Shown: positions 27,712 through 37,959, counted from the first letter of the stretch. The stretch: DNA of 64,000 bases from Holophagales bacterium (GCA_016716705.1 JADJVF010000011.1:1-64000), one strand, 5' to 3'. Numbers and translations: made by a program. Notes: generated by a model not told the origin, from the letters alone.

Positions 27712-29070
27712 TCAGAAACCCTTCAGGACGTCGAGGAACCGGTCGAGGTCCTCGCGGCGGATCCGCTCGGTCGTGGCGACGAGGAGGAGGTCCTCGTGCT
27801 CGCCCGACCCGGGGGCGAGGCGGGCGAACGGCACGCCGCCGAGGATCTGCGCCTTCTCGAGGGCGGAGAGGACCTCGTCGACGGGAGGACCGCACCGGAG
27901 GGCGAACTCGTTGAACGTCGCCCCGGGGAAGGCGACGGCGAACTTCCCGTTCCCCAGCTTTCCGATCCCCGCCTTCAGGTACTCGGACTTCGAGAGGCAG
28001 AGGAGGGCCGTCTCGCGCAGGCCGTGCTTTCCGAGGGCGGTGAGGGTCATCGTCGCCGCGAGGGCGAAGAGCCCCTGGTTCGTGCAGATGTTCGAGGTCG
28101 CCTTCTCGCGCCGGATGTGCTGCTCGCGCGTGGAGAGGGTCAGCGCGAAGACGGGGCCTTCCGGGGTCTCGAGCCGGCCGGCGAGGCGCCCCGGGATCTG
28201 CCGCTTGAAGCCGTCGCGGCAGGCGAGGAAGCCGACGAGCGGGCCGCCGAAGGATGCGGGGAGGCCGAAGGAGGCCGCCTCGCCGCAGGCGATGTCGATC
28301 CCCGCCGCGCCCGGCGGCTTCAGGAGGGCCAGCGAGAACATCTCGTTGACGACGCCGATGGCGAGGGCCCCCTTCGCGTGCGCCGCCTCGGCCGCGACGG
28401 ACCAGTCCTCGACGAGGCCGAAGACGTTCGGCGACTGGACGGCGACGGCGATCGTCTCGTCGTCGACGGCCGCCGCGAGGGCCGCAGGGTTCGTCACGCC
28501 ATCCTCGCCGGCCGGAACCTCGACGATCTCGAGCCCCAGGTTCGCGAGGTAGGTGCGAAGCGTCGTGAGGTACTCGGGGTGGATCGTCTTCGAGACGACG
28601 ATCCTGGTCCGCTTCTTCGTCAGCCGTTCGGCCATCAGGACCGCCTCGACGAGGGCCGAGGCCCCCTCGTAGACCGAGGCGTTGGCGACGTCCATCCCGG
28701 TCAGGAGCGCCACGTGCGACTGGAACTCCCAGATCGCCGTGAGCGTCCCCTGCGAGACCTCGGGCTGGTAGGGCGTGTAGGACGTCAGGAACTCGCCGCG
28801 CAGGAGGAGCTGCGAGACGAACGCCGGCGAGTGGTGGGCGTAGAGGCCGGCGCCGAGGAAGGATGCGAAGCAGGTGGCGGCGGCGTTCTTCGCGGCCATC
28901 GCGCCCAGCTCGCGCCTCAGCTCGATCTCCGACATCGGCGGGGCGAGAGGGGGCGGATCCTTCCGGAAGACCTCGCGCGGGACGGTGGCGAAAAGGTCGT
29001 CGACGGAGGCGACGCCGACCTCGCGAAGGAGGGCCGCCTGCTCGGCGGGGCTGCTGGGGATATAGCGCAT
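27712..29070 (-). CDS. gcvPA: Glycine dehydrogenase (decarboxylating) subunit 1
   Basis: 452 residues from ATG 29070. Family blocks include MRYIPSSPAEQAALL at the N-terminus, FLGAGLYAHHSPAFVSQLL, YTPYQPEVSQGTL and ANASVYEGASALVEA. This half of the split P-protein shapes the active site but lacks the PLP lysine. It sits between gcvH and gcvPB in the operon, with an 82-base gap to gcvH and 10 bases to gcvPB. The N-terminus begins directly with the conserved M-R-Y-I-P, which confirms the start. Confidence 0.95.
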   Translation of the reverse strand: MRYIPSSPAEQAALLREVGVASVDDLFATVPREVFRKDPPPLAPPMSEIELRRELGAMAAKNAAATCFASFLGAGLYAHHSPAFVSQLLLRGEFLTSYTPYQPEVSQGTLTAIWEFQSHVALLTGMDVANASVYEGASALVEAVLMAERLTKKRTRIVVSKTIHPEYLTTLRTYLANLGLEIVEVPAGEDGVTNPAALAAAVDDETIAVAVQSPNVFGLVEDWSVAAEAAHAKGALAIGVVNEMFSLALLKPPGAAGIDIACGEAASFGLPASFGGPLVGFLACRDGFKRQIPGRLAGRLETPEGPVFALTLSTREQHIRREKATSNICTNQGLFALAATMTLTALGKHGLRETALLCLSKSEYLKAGIGKLGNGKFAVAFPGATFNEFALRCGPPVDEVLSALEKAQILGGVPFARLAPGSGEHEDLLLVATTERIRREDLDRFLDVLKGF

Positions 29071-29152
29071 GCGGGATCTCCCGGGCGTCCGCGCGGACGC
29101 GCGGGCCCCTCGTCTTTAGCTCTCTACGCCGCGATCCGGGGGCGGATGGGGG

Positions 29153-29548
29153 TCAGGCCTTCGCCTCTTCCTCGACGAACTTCTCGTACGCGGCCGCGTT
29201 CATCAGGCCGTCGAGGGCGCCGTCGGAGCTGACCTTCACCTGAACGAGCCAGCCGTCGCCGTGCGGGTCCTCGTTGACGGCGTTCGGCTCGTCGACGAGG
29301 GTCTTGTTCACTTCGACGATCTCGCCCGCGACGGGAAGGAAGAGCTCCGAGACGGCCTTGACCGACTCGATCGTGCCGAACTCCTGGCCCTCGTCGAAGA
29401 TCTCGCCGAGGTCCGGCAGCTCGACGAAGACGACGTCTCCGAGCTCCTTCTGGGCGTGGTCGGTGATGCCGATCGTCGCGGTCTCGCCCTCCACGCGGAT
29501 CCACTCGTGGCTCTTCGAGTAGAGGCGGTCGTCGGGATAGCTGCTCAT
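29153..29548 (-). CDS. gcvH: Glycine cleavage system H protein
   Basis: 131 residues from ATG 29548. It contains HEWIRVEGETATIGITDHAQ, LGDVVFVELPD and the lipoylation lysine in ESVKAVSELF, followed by VNEDPHGDGWL. H protein carries the aminomethyl group between P and T proteins on its lipoyl arm. It lies 26 bases after gcvT. Length and motifs are normal. Confidence 0.96.
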   Translation of the reverse strand: MSSYPDDRLYSKSHEWIRVEGETATIGITDHAQKELGDVVFVELPDLGEIFDEGQEFGTIESVKAVSELFLPVAGEIVEVNKTLVDEPNAVNEDPHGDGWLVQVKVSSDGALDGLMNAAAYEKFVEEEAKA

Positions 29549-29574
29549 GGCTTTCGACTCCTGGCGAAGACGTC

Positions 29575-30690
<1,116 letters not shown>

Positions 30691-30704
30691 AGGCCCGGCC
30701 GGGC

Positions 30705-30733
30705 ACGATACGGCTGCCGCGGGAGGTCGTCAA
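30705..30733 (-). promoter_or_regulatory. Sigma-70-type promoter of the gcv operon
   Basis: On the minus strand TTGACG (30733-30728) and TATCGT (30710-30705) are separated by exactly 17 bp. The -10 ends 14 nt before the gcvT ATG, so the 5' leader would be at most about 8 nt. Confidence 0.7.
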
Positions 30734-30783
30734 CCGCGGGAAGGGCCGGCGAGGCAAAACCTCGATAGACTCTCTTCCGCCCC

Positions 30784-31713
30784 ATGACCGACACCTCCTC
30801 CCGCGACGTCTCCGTCCTCTCGGAAGGGCGGCTCCTCATTCCGCTCGACGCGGACTCTCCGATGACGGACGGGTCCGACGACGTCTACCTCCTCGCCGAG
30901 GGGGAAGTCGTCGCGAACGTCCTCACCCCTTTCGGCCCTCACCCCGTCGGCACACCGCGGGCCCCGTCGTTTCTCTCGCTCCACGGCGCCCTCACGGGGG
31001 CCTACGATCTCTGTCGCTACGACCCTCGCTCCGGGGCCGGCATGTACGTCTTCTCGGGGACCGAGGCCCGTCAGCACCTCTTCGACCCGTCGCCCCTCGG
31101 GGCCTCATTCCGGCGCCTCGCGCTGGCGAGCGTGACGACGGCCCTGCGCGAGGTCAACGCCTCGCTCGTCCGGTTCTTCGACGACGTCGTGCCGGACCCG
31201 GGCTGGAAGCCGAGGCCCGCGTCCCCGGCAGCCGAATCGCCCGCGGGCTCCCCGGCCGATCCGCGGCGCGTGCAGGACCTCTTCGACGCCGCCGGCCTCG
31301 ATCCGACGACCCTCCCCGACCTCGGCCTGACCGAGCGGCGGATTTCCGCCGGCAGCCGTCTCCTCGCGGCGGGCGATACGGGAGAAGAGGCCTACGTCGT
31401 CGCCGAAGGCCGGTTGCGCGTCTCCGTGAGGATCCCCGGCGTCGGCGAGGAGGCTCTCGCGTTCCTCGGCCCGGGCGAGGTCGTCGGCGAGATGGCCCTC
31501 GTGGACGATTCCCCGCGCTCGGCCGACGTCGTGGCCCAGGACGGGCCGGTCACCGTCTTCGCCCTGCCGCGGGAAGTGTTCCGACGACTCCTGACCGATG
31601 GAACGCCGGAAGGGGCGCCCCTTCTCGGCGGCATCGTCGTCGCCCTCGTCCGCCGGTTCGAGGAGTCGGTCCGCAAGGCGGCCACGTTCCGGGTCCTCGC
31701 CGGCCCCTTCTAG
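30784..31713 (+). CDS. Protein with C-terminal cyclic-nucleotide-binding (Crp-like) domain
   Basis: 309 residues from ATG 30784, divergent from gcvT. Residues ~1-140 are an N-terminal region of unknown type. A Pro/Ala linker follows (PASPAAESPAGSPADP). The last ~130 residues form a cNMP-binding beta-roll: ISAGSRLLAAGDTGEEAYVV, then FLGPGEVVGEMALVDDSPRSADVVA, which matches the phosphate-binding cassette G-E-x-A-L-x-x-x-x-R-S-A. No DNA-binding helix-turn-helix follows, so it is not a Crp-type regulator. Such proteins often sense cyclic nucleotides or act as scaffolds. TAGACT at 30766-30771 lies 12 nt before the ATG without a Shine-Dalgarno site. Confidence 0.75.
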   Translation: MTDTSSRDVSVLSEGRLLIPLDADSPMTDGSDDVYLLAEGEVVANVLTPFGPHPVGTPRAPSFLSLHGALTGAYDLCRYDPRSGAGMYVFSGTEARQHLFDPSPLGASFRRLALASVTTALREVNASLVRFFDDVVPDPGWKPRPASPAAESPAGSPADPRRVQDLFDAAGLDPTTLPDLGLTERRISAGSRLLAAGDTGEEAYVVAEGRLRVSVRIPGVGEEALAFLGPGEVVGEMALVDDSPRSADVVAQDGPVTVFALPREVFRRLLTDGTPEGAPLLGGIVVALVRRFEESVRKAATFRVLAGPF

Positions 31714-31720
31714 GCGGGAT

Positions 31721-33726
31721 TCAGGGCTTCCGGAGCTTCTCCCGTACGATGGCCCGTTCCTTTCCCGTAGAGGGGGAGACGAGGACGCGGACCGTCCGGG
31801 GCAGGTAGCCGGGCGCCGTCAGGACGACGTCGTAGACCCTCTGTTCCCTGAACTGCATGTCCTGCGCCTGGAACCGCGACGCGGGGCCCATGTCGTTCCC
31901 GTCCACGAACACGGTCGCGGAGGGGGGCTCCACTTCGACCCGGACGAGGCCGACGGTCTGGTAGTCGGGTCGCGAGATCTTTCCGCCGGGGCCGGTCGGT
32001 CCGTCGGGCGACCCCTTCTCGAGCGAGCGATCGATCTCGACGCGGTCTTCCCCGACGCTCGCCGCGACGACGACGTCGACGTTCATGTCCTTGCGGCCGG
32101 GGTAGGTCAGCCGGATTCGCTGCCGCCCGTCGGACGTGAAGGTCAGCAGGGATCCGCCTCCGGCGTCGTCCCAGTCGTCCGCAATCCCGACATAGCGGCC
32201 GTTGATGAAGACGCGGGCCTGGGAGGGCGACACGTTCATCTTCACGGACCGGCGGGTGATGTAGGTCTTGTCCGCGGGGATGACCGGTTGAGGCGTCGGT
32301 GTGACCGTGGGCGGCGTCGTCGGCACGGGAGTGGCGGTGTCCGTCGGCTTCGGTCGGGGCGTGCGGGTCGGCACGGGGGTTCGGCCGCCGGGCGGAGCAA
32401 TCCCAGCTGTGGCCGGGGTCGCCGTGGGCTCCGGAACGGGGGTCGTTCCCGGCGCGATCGGGGGCGTGACGGGAGCCGTCCCGGGGTCGGAGCGAGATCC
32501 GCACCGGCCTCGGGAGTCGCGGTGGCCGTGGGAACGGGAGCGACCGCGGGGGGAGGGCCGCCCCGCCCGAAGAGGCCCTGTGAGCGGAGGAAGAAGAAGC
32601 CGCCGACGACGATCCCCGCCAGGACGAGCCCTCCGGCGGCCGCCCCGGCCATCGCCGCAGGGCTGTGCTGCGAAGAGGTCGTCGAGGTCCTCCCGCCGGT
32701 CCTCGTCATTCGCCGCGACCCGGAGACGTCGGTCGGAGGTCCGCCGGATGCCGAGACCTGAGTGCCGGTGAGCGCGCGAGGGGACGTCCCCGCCGGCATC
32801 TGCATCGTCGGGGGGGCCGCCACCGCCGCCACCGCGGCCTGCTTTCGCGCCCGGCCGACCTTGCTCTCGGTGAGCCCCGACGTCGAGACGAGAGGGACGA
32901 TCCCGATGACGGCCCGGAGGTCGTCGGCCAGCTCCGCTGCGTCTCCGTAGCGCTGCTCGCGGTCCTTGGCGAGGCACTTCAGGGCGATCTCGGTGATCTC
33001 GGGAGGGAGCTCGCCGTTGTGCACGAGCGGGTCGTCGGGCTCGTTGTTGAGGATCTGGTAGACGAGCGTCGTCAGCGTGTCGGCCGGGAAGGGCTTCTTC
33101 AGCGTCAGCGTCTGGTAGAGGACGACGCCGAGCGAGAAGATGTCGCTCCTCACGTCGAGCTTGTCGCCCCGGATCTGCTCGGGGGACATGTAGGCCGGCG
33201 AGCCGACCATCTGCCCGGTCGACGTCAGGTCGGTGTCCCCCGTCAGGAGCTTCCCGATTCCGAAGTCGGTCACCTTGGCGACGGAGGCCTCGGTGAGGAG
33301 GATGTTCGCCGGCTTGACGTCGCGGTGGATGACGCCGCGCTGGTGGGCGTGGGCGAGCGCGTCGGCCACCTCGGAGAGGATCCGGATCCGCTCGGGAATC
33401 GGGAAATCGAGGCCGTCGGTCAGGCGCTGGTTGAGAGCCCCTCCCGAGATGTACTCCATCGCGAGGTAGAGCACGCCCTCGTCCTCGCCGACGTCGAAGA
33501 CCGTGACGATGTTCGGGTGCTGCAGCCGCCCCGAGATCTTCGCTTCCTTCAGGAAGCGGGCCTTGGCCTCGGAGACGCTGAAGCTCTGCGACGGCCCGTC
33601 GAACCGGACGGTCTTCAAGGCGAGAGTCCGTTCGATCTGTGGATCGCGCGCGAGGTAGACGACACCCATCGCCCCCTTCCCGAGGGGGCGCAGGATCTCG
33701 TAGCGACCGATCCGGGCTGGATTCAC
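31721..33726 (-). CDS. Membrane-anchored Ser/Thr protein kinase with PEGA-like extracytoplasmic domain, frameshift near 32480-32486
   Basis: Starts at GTG 33726. The Hanks-type kinase domain spans ~residues 7-275: GKGAMGVVYLARD (P-loop), ALKTV (Lys), IHRDVKPANILL (catalytic loop), DFGIG and a SPEQ activation end. A linker and one transmembrane helix follow (AAAGGLVLAGIVVGGFFFL). Next is a Thr/Pro-rich stalk, in which the frame breaks in CCCGGGG (32480-32486). Adding one base rejoins TPG-TAPVTPP. The distal part has beta-rich PEGA-like repeats (VSPSQARVFINGRYVG and VEPPSATVFVDGND). Restored length is about 668 residues. The outside domain probably senses surface or cell-wall ligands. Confidence 0.85.
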
Positions 33727-33745
33727 GCCGATTCTGGAATTCTAG

Positions 33746-34078
33746 TCAGTTCGACCCGTTCTCGGTCGGGTCGATCTCGGCGGGGCCTTCGTCGGTCATG
33801 AGGGTCGCCTCCCCCTCGGTGGCCGAGGCGAAGTCATCGTCGCGCTTCTCGAGGCTGGCCGACGCCTCCTCGAAGCGATCCGAAGGGACCGCGACCTCGA
33901 TGGCGGCGAGGTCCTCGTCGGCCGGGACGGGGTTCTGCGAGAAGCTCTTGTCGACGAGGCGCGTGGGGATGCCGCGGCTCTCGAGGAACCCGACGATGAA
34001 ACTGGCCTCGGACTCCGTCCCGACGGACGCGACCCCGCTCCAGTCCTGCCCGGTGGTTTCCTTCTGCTCGTCGCTCAT
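33746..34078 (-). CDS. DUF2007-like small protein
   Basis: 110 residues from ATG 34078. The core ASFIVGFLESRGIPTRLVD and IEVAVPSDRFEEASASLEK matches the DUF2007 ('putative signal transducing protein') fold: a helix that ends in G-I-P, then a strand, then V-P-x-x-x-x-E-A. The N- and C-terminal tails are acidic and likely disordered. No signal peptide. It precedes the kinase gene by 19 bases on the same strand, so it may be co-transcribed with it. Function is unknown. Confidence 0.65.
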   Translation of the reverse strand: MSDEQKETTGQDWSGVASVGTESEASFIVGFLESRGIPTRLVDKSFSQNPVPADEDLAAIEVAVPSDRFEEASASLEKRDDDFASATEGEATLMTDEGPAEIDPTENGSN

Positions 34079-34237
34079 GGCTCACCTCGTTCCGCGGAAC
34101 CGGCCCGCGCCGTGCGTCTGGAGCTGACCGGCTGCCGCGGCTCCAGTATCACCCCTTCCGGGCGGGTCCGAACGCAAAGTTCCGGTGCGCTCACGGGCCC
34201 GGACCCCTCCGGGTCAGGGCTGCAGGCGCACCGCCCG

Positions 34238-34522
34238 TCAGAAGTCCGTCGACTCGAACGCCCGGGAGAGCTGCCTCATCACCGCGTTCGTCGCCAGCCC
34301 GGCGGCGGCCGCGGCGATCGCCTTCCCGCGGTGCCGGCCGATCCAGAACCCGAGGGCGGCGGCGCCGAGCAGGCACGGGACGGGGTACTTCCGGACGACG
34401 TCGAGGGCGACGTTCTGGAGCTCGAGCCCCCGCTCGAACGCGAACGGCGCCTCGGCCCCCCCGACGGGGCCGTCCGGCGACGCCCCGTGCGGGGCGGGCG
34501 GGCGGATCGTCGGCTCCGACAT
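34238..34522 (-). CDS. Small membrane protein, partner of the DUF883-like gene
   Basis: 94 residues from ATG 34522, which shares one base with the preceding stop (TGATG). It has a Pro-rich N-terminus, then FAFERGLELQNVALDVVRKYP, a hydrophobic helix (CLLGAAALGFWIG) and a basic amphipathic tail. It resembles the small inner-membrane partners found next to YqjD-type proteins, but I cannot name a family. Likely a single-span inner membrane protein. Confidence 0.55.
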   Translation of the reverse strand: MSEPTIRPPAPHGASPDGPVGGAEAPFAFERGLELQNVALDVVRKYPVPCLLGAAALGFWIGRHRGKAIAAAAAGLATNAVMRQLSRAFESTDF

Positions 34523-34800
34523 CAGTCGTCGCTCCGCCGGCGCAGAAGGAGCCCGAGCGCGAAGCCGACGCCGAGGGCGATCGCGAGCGACTTGCCGGGG
34601 TTCTGCCGCACGTAGTCGGTCGCCTTGTCGGTGACCTCGTCCCAGTCCGTGTCGCGGATCTTGTCGCGCAGGGCGCCCGCGCGGCTCTTCACCCCGTCCG
34701 CGACCTCGCCGATCTTCTCCTTGACGCGTCCGCCAAAGCCCTCGCGGGCGGCGTCGATCTTCTCGTCGACCATCTTCGCGGCGTCGATCGTTTCGGCCAT
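34522..34800 (-). CDS. DUF883/YqjD-like small membrane-anchored protein
   Basis: 92 residues from ATG 34800 with GGGAGG upstream. A long charged helix (residues ~5-60, with regular Lys/Asp spacing) leads to DYVRQNPGKSLAIALGVG and a C-terminal membrane helix ending in LLLRRR. The R-x-N-P-x-x-x-x-x-x-A-x-G-x-G layout is that of DUF883 proteins such as YqjD and ElaB. Those proteins sit in the inner membrane and bind ribosomes in stationary phase. It is followed directly by a second small membrane protein. Confidence 0.7.
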   Translation of the reverse strand: MAETIDAAKMVDEKIDAAREGFGGRVKEKIGEVADGVKSRAGALRDKIRDTDWDEVTDKATDYVRQNPGKSLAIALGVGFALGLLLRRRSDD

Positions 34801-34906
34801 ATGGACCTCCCTTACCAGTAGTCGGAGCTGAATCTTCGCACGGCGGGCAGGCCCCTTCCATCGCGAACGGACGCCCCGGGGCTACGATGGAGGGAGGAGG
34901 ACCCCG

Positions 34907-36295
34907 ATGAAGATCGGCTTTCACGGCGCGGCCCGGACGGTGACCGGCTCGAAGTACCTCCTCACCCTCGACCACTACCGCCTCCTCGTCGACTGCGGCC
35001 TCTTCCAGGGCGGCTTCGAGATGCACCAGCGGAACTGGAGGCCGCTCGCCTTCAGCCCCGCCTCCGTGGACGACGTCCTCTTCACCCACGCGCACATCGA
35101 CCACACCGGCTACTTTCCCCGCCTGGCCGCCGACGGCTTCACGGGGCGGGCTCTCGCGACCCCTCCGACGAAAGCCCTCCTCGGGGTACTTCTCCCCGAT
35201 TCCGGCGGGCTCCAGGAAGAAGAGGCCCGGTTCGCCAACAAGAAGGGCTTCTCCCGGCACCAGCCTGCGAAGCCCCTCTACACCGAGGACGACGCGAACC
35301 GGTCGCTTCAGCTCCTCCATCGCATGGAGTTCGACCAGGAGACGACGCTCCACAAGGGGCTGAAGGTCAAGCTCCACCGGGCGGGGCACATCCTGGGGGC
35401 CTCCTTCGCCGAGATCCGCTACCGCGACCCGGAGGACGACTGGAAGACCGTCGTCTTCTCCGGCGACCTGGGGCGCCGGGCCGTCCCGATCCTCCACGAC
35501 CCCGCCCCGCTCCCCGCCTGCGACGTTCTCGTCTGCGAATCGACGTACGGCGACCGGCTCCACGAGGCGACCGACCCGAAGGAACAGCTCCGGCGGGAGC
35601 TCTCCGACTCCTTCCGGCGCGGCGGCTTCACCGTCATCCCCGCCTTCGCCGTCGGGCGGACGCAGGAGATCCTCTACCACCTCTTCGAGCTCTTCGAGGA
35701 GGGGCGCCTCCCGAAGGTCCCGGTCTACGTCGACTCGCCGATGGCCAACTCCGTCGTCGAGCTCTACTGCCGCTACCGCTCCGAGCACGACGTCGAGATG
35801 CAGGAGCTGGAGGACAACGTCGGCTCTCCGCTTCAGACGCCCTACTTCACGGTCGTGAGAAAGCGGGACGAGTCGAAGAAGCTGAACGACCTCCCCGGAC
35901 CCGGCATCGTCATCTCCGCCTCGGGCATGGCCACGGGCGGGCGCGTCCTGCACCACCTCCTCCACCGCCTGCCCGACGCGCGGAACACCGTCCTCTTCGT
36001 CGGGTACCAGGCCGAGGGGTCGCTCGGGCGGCGCCTCCTGGAAGGGGAGACCGACGTGACGGTCCTCGGCGAGGGTCTCACCGTGAAGGCGGCGATCAAG
36101 AAGATCCCGGCCCTCTCGGCGCACGCCGACGCCAACGAGATCATCGCGTGGATAAAGTCCGCGCCGACGCCGCCGAAGCGCGTCTACCTGACCCACGGCG
36201 AGCCGGCCGCGCAGGACACCTTCGCCGCCCGCCTCCGGTCGGAGCTCGGCCTTCTCGTCCACGTCCCCGAGCCCGACGACGTCGTGGAGGTCTGA
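34907..36295 (+). CDS. Metallo-beta-lactamase/beta-CASP RNase (YSH1-type)
   Basis: 462 residues from ATG 34907, preceded by GGAGGGAGGAGG and a TACGAT box at 34884-34889. The metal site is complete: THAHIDHTG (HxHxDH), then HILGAS, SGDLGR (Asp), ESTYGDR and the closing SAHAD and THGE beta-CASP motifs. GRTQEIL and SASGMATGGRVLHHL are also family blocks. It is an endo- or exoribonuclease of the RNA-processing beta-CASP class. The next gene starts immediately after its stop. Confidence 0.9.
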   Translation: MKIGFHGAARTVTGSKYLLTLDHYRLLVDCGLFQGGFEMHQRNWRPLAFSPASVDDVLFTHAHIDHTGYFPRLAADGFTGRALATPPTKALLGVLLPDSGGLQEEEARFANKKGFSRHQPAKPLYTEDDANRSLQLLHRMEFDQETTLHKGLKVKLHRAGHILGASFAEIRYRDPEDDWKTVVFSGDLGRRAVPILHDPAPLPACDVLVCESTYGDRLHEATDPKEQLRRELSDSFRRGGFTVIPAFAVGRTQEILYHLFELFEEGRLPKVPVYVDSPMANSVVELYCRYRSEHDVEMQELEDNVGSPLQTPYFTVVRKRDESKKLNDLPGPGIVISASGMATGGRVLHHLLHRLPDARNTVLFVGYQAEGSLGRRLLEGETDVTVLGEGLTVKAAIKKIPALSAHADANEIIAWIKSAPTPPKRVYLTHGEPAAQDTFAARLRSELGLLVHVPEPDDVVEV

Positions 36296-36296
36296 C

Positions 36297-37754
36297 CTGG
36301 GCCGCGGGACCGGGGCCTTCCCCGTCCGCGCCCCCGAGCTGAAGGGGATCGGGCGGGCGATCGCGCTCGCCTGGGTCGTGCTTCGCAGGAGCGTGAAGTC
36401 GTTCCTCGACGGACGCGGCGTGGGGCTCGCCGCCGGCCTCGCCTACTCGTCGCTCCTCTCGTTCATCCCGCTCGTCGTCGCGGTCACGGTCCTCACCTCG
36501 ACCTTCTTCGGCGAGCGGGGGACGGGCTTCTTCAGGCTCCTCCGCTTCTTCGTACCCGGCACCTCGCGCGAGGTCCTCAGGGGCGTGGAGGCGCTCGTCG
36601 ACGAGGCCCAGGCGGCCTCCTGGGTGGCGACCGCGCTCCTCGTCCTCACGTCGCTGCGCGTCTACTTCGACGTCGAAGGGGCCGCGAACCACCTCTGGGG
36701 AACCCTCCGGCCGAGGCGGGTGAGCCAGCGGTTCGCCCTCGCCGTCCTCGTCGTCGTCTTCGGGCCGGTGGCCCTCGGGGTCGCGACCTCGTTTCTCCTC
36801 GAAGCGGGCGTCCCCCTGACGCAGCTCCACCTGCGCGGTCTCTTCGCGTCGATCTTCGCCCTGACCCTGATCTACAAGGTCGTCCCGTCGGCCCAGGTCC
36901 GCTGGGGCGCGGCCGCAGCGGCCGGTGTCCTCGCGGGCGCAGGGCTGACCGGACTGAGGCAGCTCTTCACCCTCGGGTTCGTCGCCGCCGCCGGCGCCGC
37001 GAAGGTCTACGGCACGATCAGCGCCATCGCCGTCTTCGTGACGGCCACCGGCTTCGCCTGGACGATCCTCCTCTTCGGCTTCTCGTTCGCGCACGCCGTC
37101 CAGTTCCGCGACGAGCTCCTCGCCCACGACGCCCCGCCGCCCGCGGCGAAGAAGCCGGGGGCGCTCGAGGAGGCGGTGCAGCTCCTCCTCCGCCTCACCG
37201 AGGCGTGGCACGCGGGCGTCTCCCTGGACATCCCTTCTCTGGCCCAGGCCTGCGGCCGCGCCGCCGACGACCTCAGGTCCCGTCTCAAGCGCCTCGGCAC
37301 CGCCGGGCTCGTGGACGTGACGGGCGAGAGCGTCCGCCTGGCGCGTCCTCCCGACACGATCACCCTTTACGCCGTGGCCCGCGCCGTCGGCGAAGCGGCG
37401 CCGCGTGCGGTCCCCACGGGTTCCGAGCCGGCCGCAGCGATCCTCCGCGCCCTCTACATGCGCGCCGACGCCGAAGAGCGGGGCGTCCTGCAGGGAACCA
37501 GCCTCGAGGACGTCTATCGCCCGCACGCCCGCCGTCGATCCGAAAGCGAAGATGCCAGCGACCTTCGTCTCGGTCCGTCCGAGGCGGCGCAGGTCCGGCG
37601 AGGGACCGGGCACGGGGCGGGGCACGGCTCCGGGGTTCACCCCGTCAGCCCCGCGAGTCCCGAGAACGGAACAGCTCTCTGTACGGATGACGGTGGCGAC
37701 GGGAAGCCGGTGGACGGCTCCACTCCGAACGGCTCCCCAAACGGCTCCGATTGA
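36297..37754 (+). CDS. YihY/ribonuclease BN-like membrane protein, probable CTG start
   Basis: I place the start at CTG 36297, where GGAGG (36286-36290) has ideal 6-nt spacing, although GTG 36378 is the first conventional codon. Similarity to YihY proteins appears to start upstream of 36378 (AIALAWVVLRRS aligns with the first helix region), supporting the CTG. The core has about six membrane segments with LAAGLAYSSLLSFIPLVVAV, VYFDVEGAANHLWG and KVYGTISAIAVF. After the membrane part there is a winged-helix-like segment (LDIPSLAQACGRAADDL) and a disordered Gly/Ser/Pro tail. YihY proteins are polytopic membrane proteins once thought to be RNase BN; their role is unsettled. Confidence 0.75.
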   Translation: MGRGTGAFPVRAPELKGIGRAIALAWVVLRRSVKSFLDGRGVGLAAGLAYSSLLSFIPLVVAVTVLTSTFFGERGTGFFRLLRFFVPGTSREVLRGVEALVDEAQAASWVATALLVLTSLRVYFDVEGAANHLWGTLRPRRVSQRFALAVLVVVFGPVALGVATSFLLEAGVPLTQLHLRGLFASIFALTLIYKVVPSAQVRWGAAAAAGVLAGAGLTGLRQLFTLGFVAAAGAAKVYGTISAIAVFVTATGFAWTILLFGFSFAHAVQFRDELLAHDAPPPAAKKPGALEEAVQLLLRLTEAWHAGVSLDIPSLAQACGRAADDLRSRLKRLGTAGLVDVTGESVRLARPPDTITLYAVARAVGEAAPRAVPTGSEPAAAILRALYMRADAEERGVLQGTSLEDVYRPHARRRSESEDASDLRLGPSEAAQVRRGTGHGAGHGSGVHPVSPASPENGTALCTDDGGDGKPVDGSTPNGSPNGSD

Positions 37755-37779
37755 CGAATCCACCCGTACCGGCTAGATT
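37751..37779 (+). promoter_or_regulatory. Sigma-70-type promoter of the tRNA-Ala gene
   Basis: TTGACG (37751-37756) and TAGATT (37774-37779) with a 17-bp spacer, 15 bases before the tRNA. The -35 overlaps the stop codon of the upstream gene. Confidence 0.75.
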
Positions 37780-37794
37780 CTCCGCCCCCACGGT

Positions 37795-37870
37795 GGGGCT
37801 GTAGCTCAGCTGGGAGAGCGCTAGAATCGCACTCTAGAGGTCGGGAGTTCGATCCTCCTCAGCTCCACCA
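37795..37870 (+). tRNA. tRNA-Ala (anticodon CGC)
   Basis: 76 nt with encoded CCA. The acceptor stem GGGGCTG pairs with CAGCTCC and contains the G3-U70 pair that defines alanine identity. The anticodon stem CTAGA/TCTAG encloses the loop ATCGCAC, giving anticodon CGC (reads GCG). The T arm is GGGAG-TTCGATC-CTCCT. Promoter and terminator are both visible, so it is a single-gene transcript. Confidence 0.96.
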
Positions 37871-37889
37871 TTTATTTCGAAGAGCACAG

Positions 37890-37920
37890 GCCGCGGGTCT
37901 CCCCCCGCGGCTGTTTCGTT
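37890..37920 (+). terminator. Rho-independent terminator of the tRNA-Ala gene
   Basis: An 8-bp stem GCCGCGGG/CCCGCGGC (37890-37897 and 37904-37911) with a 6-nt loop, followed by TGTTTCGTT. It starts 20 bases after the CCA end. Confidence 0.8.
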
Positions 37921-37959
37921 CAGGGCCTGAGGTTGCGAGGTCGGAATCCCTCCCGCCCG

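Noticed and set aside
30691..30783. Glycine riboswitch before gcvT
   Set aside because: The promoter lies 15-43 bases from the start codon, leaving no room for an aptamer.
34238..34800. Toxin-antitoxin pair (two overlapping ~90-residue genes)
   Set aside because: The first has the DUF883/YqjD layout with a C-terminal membrane helix, and the second is also a membrane protein; no toxin fold.
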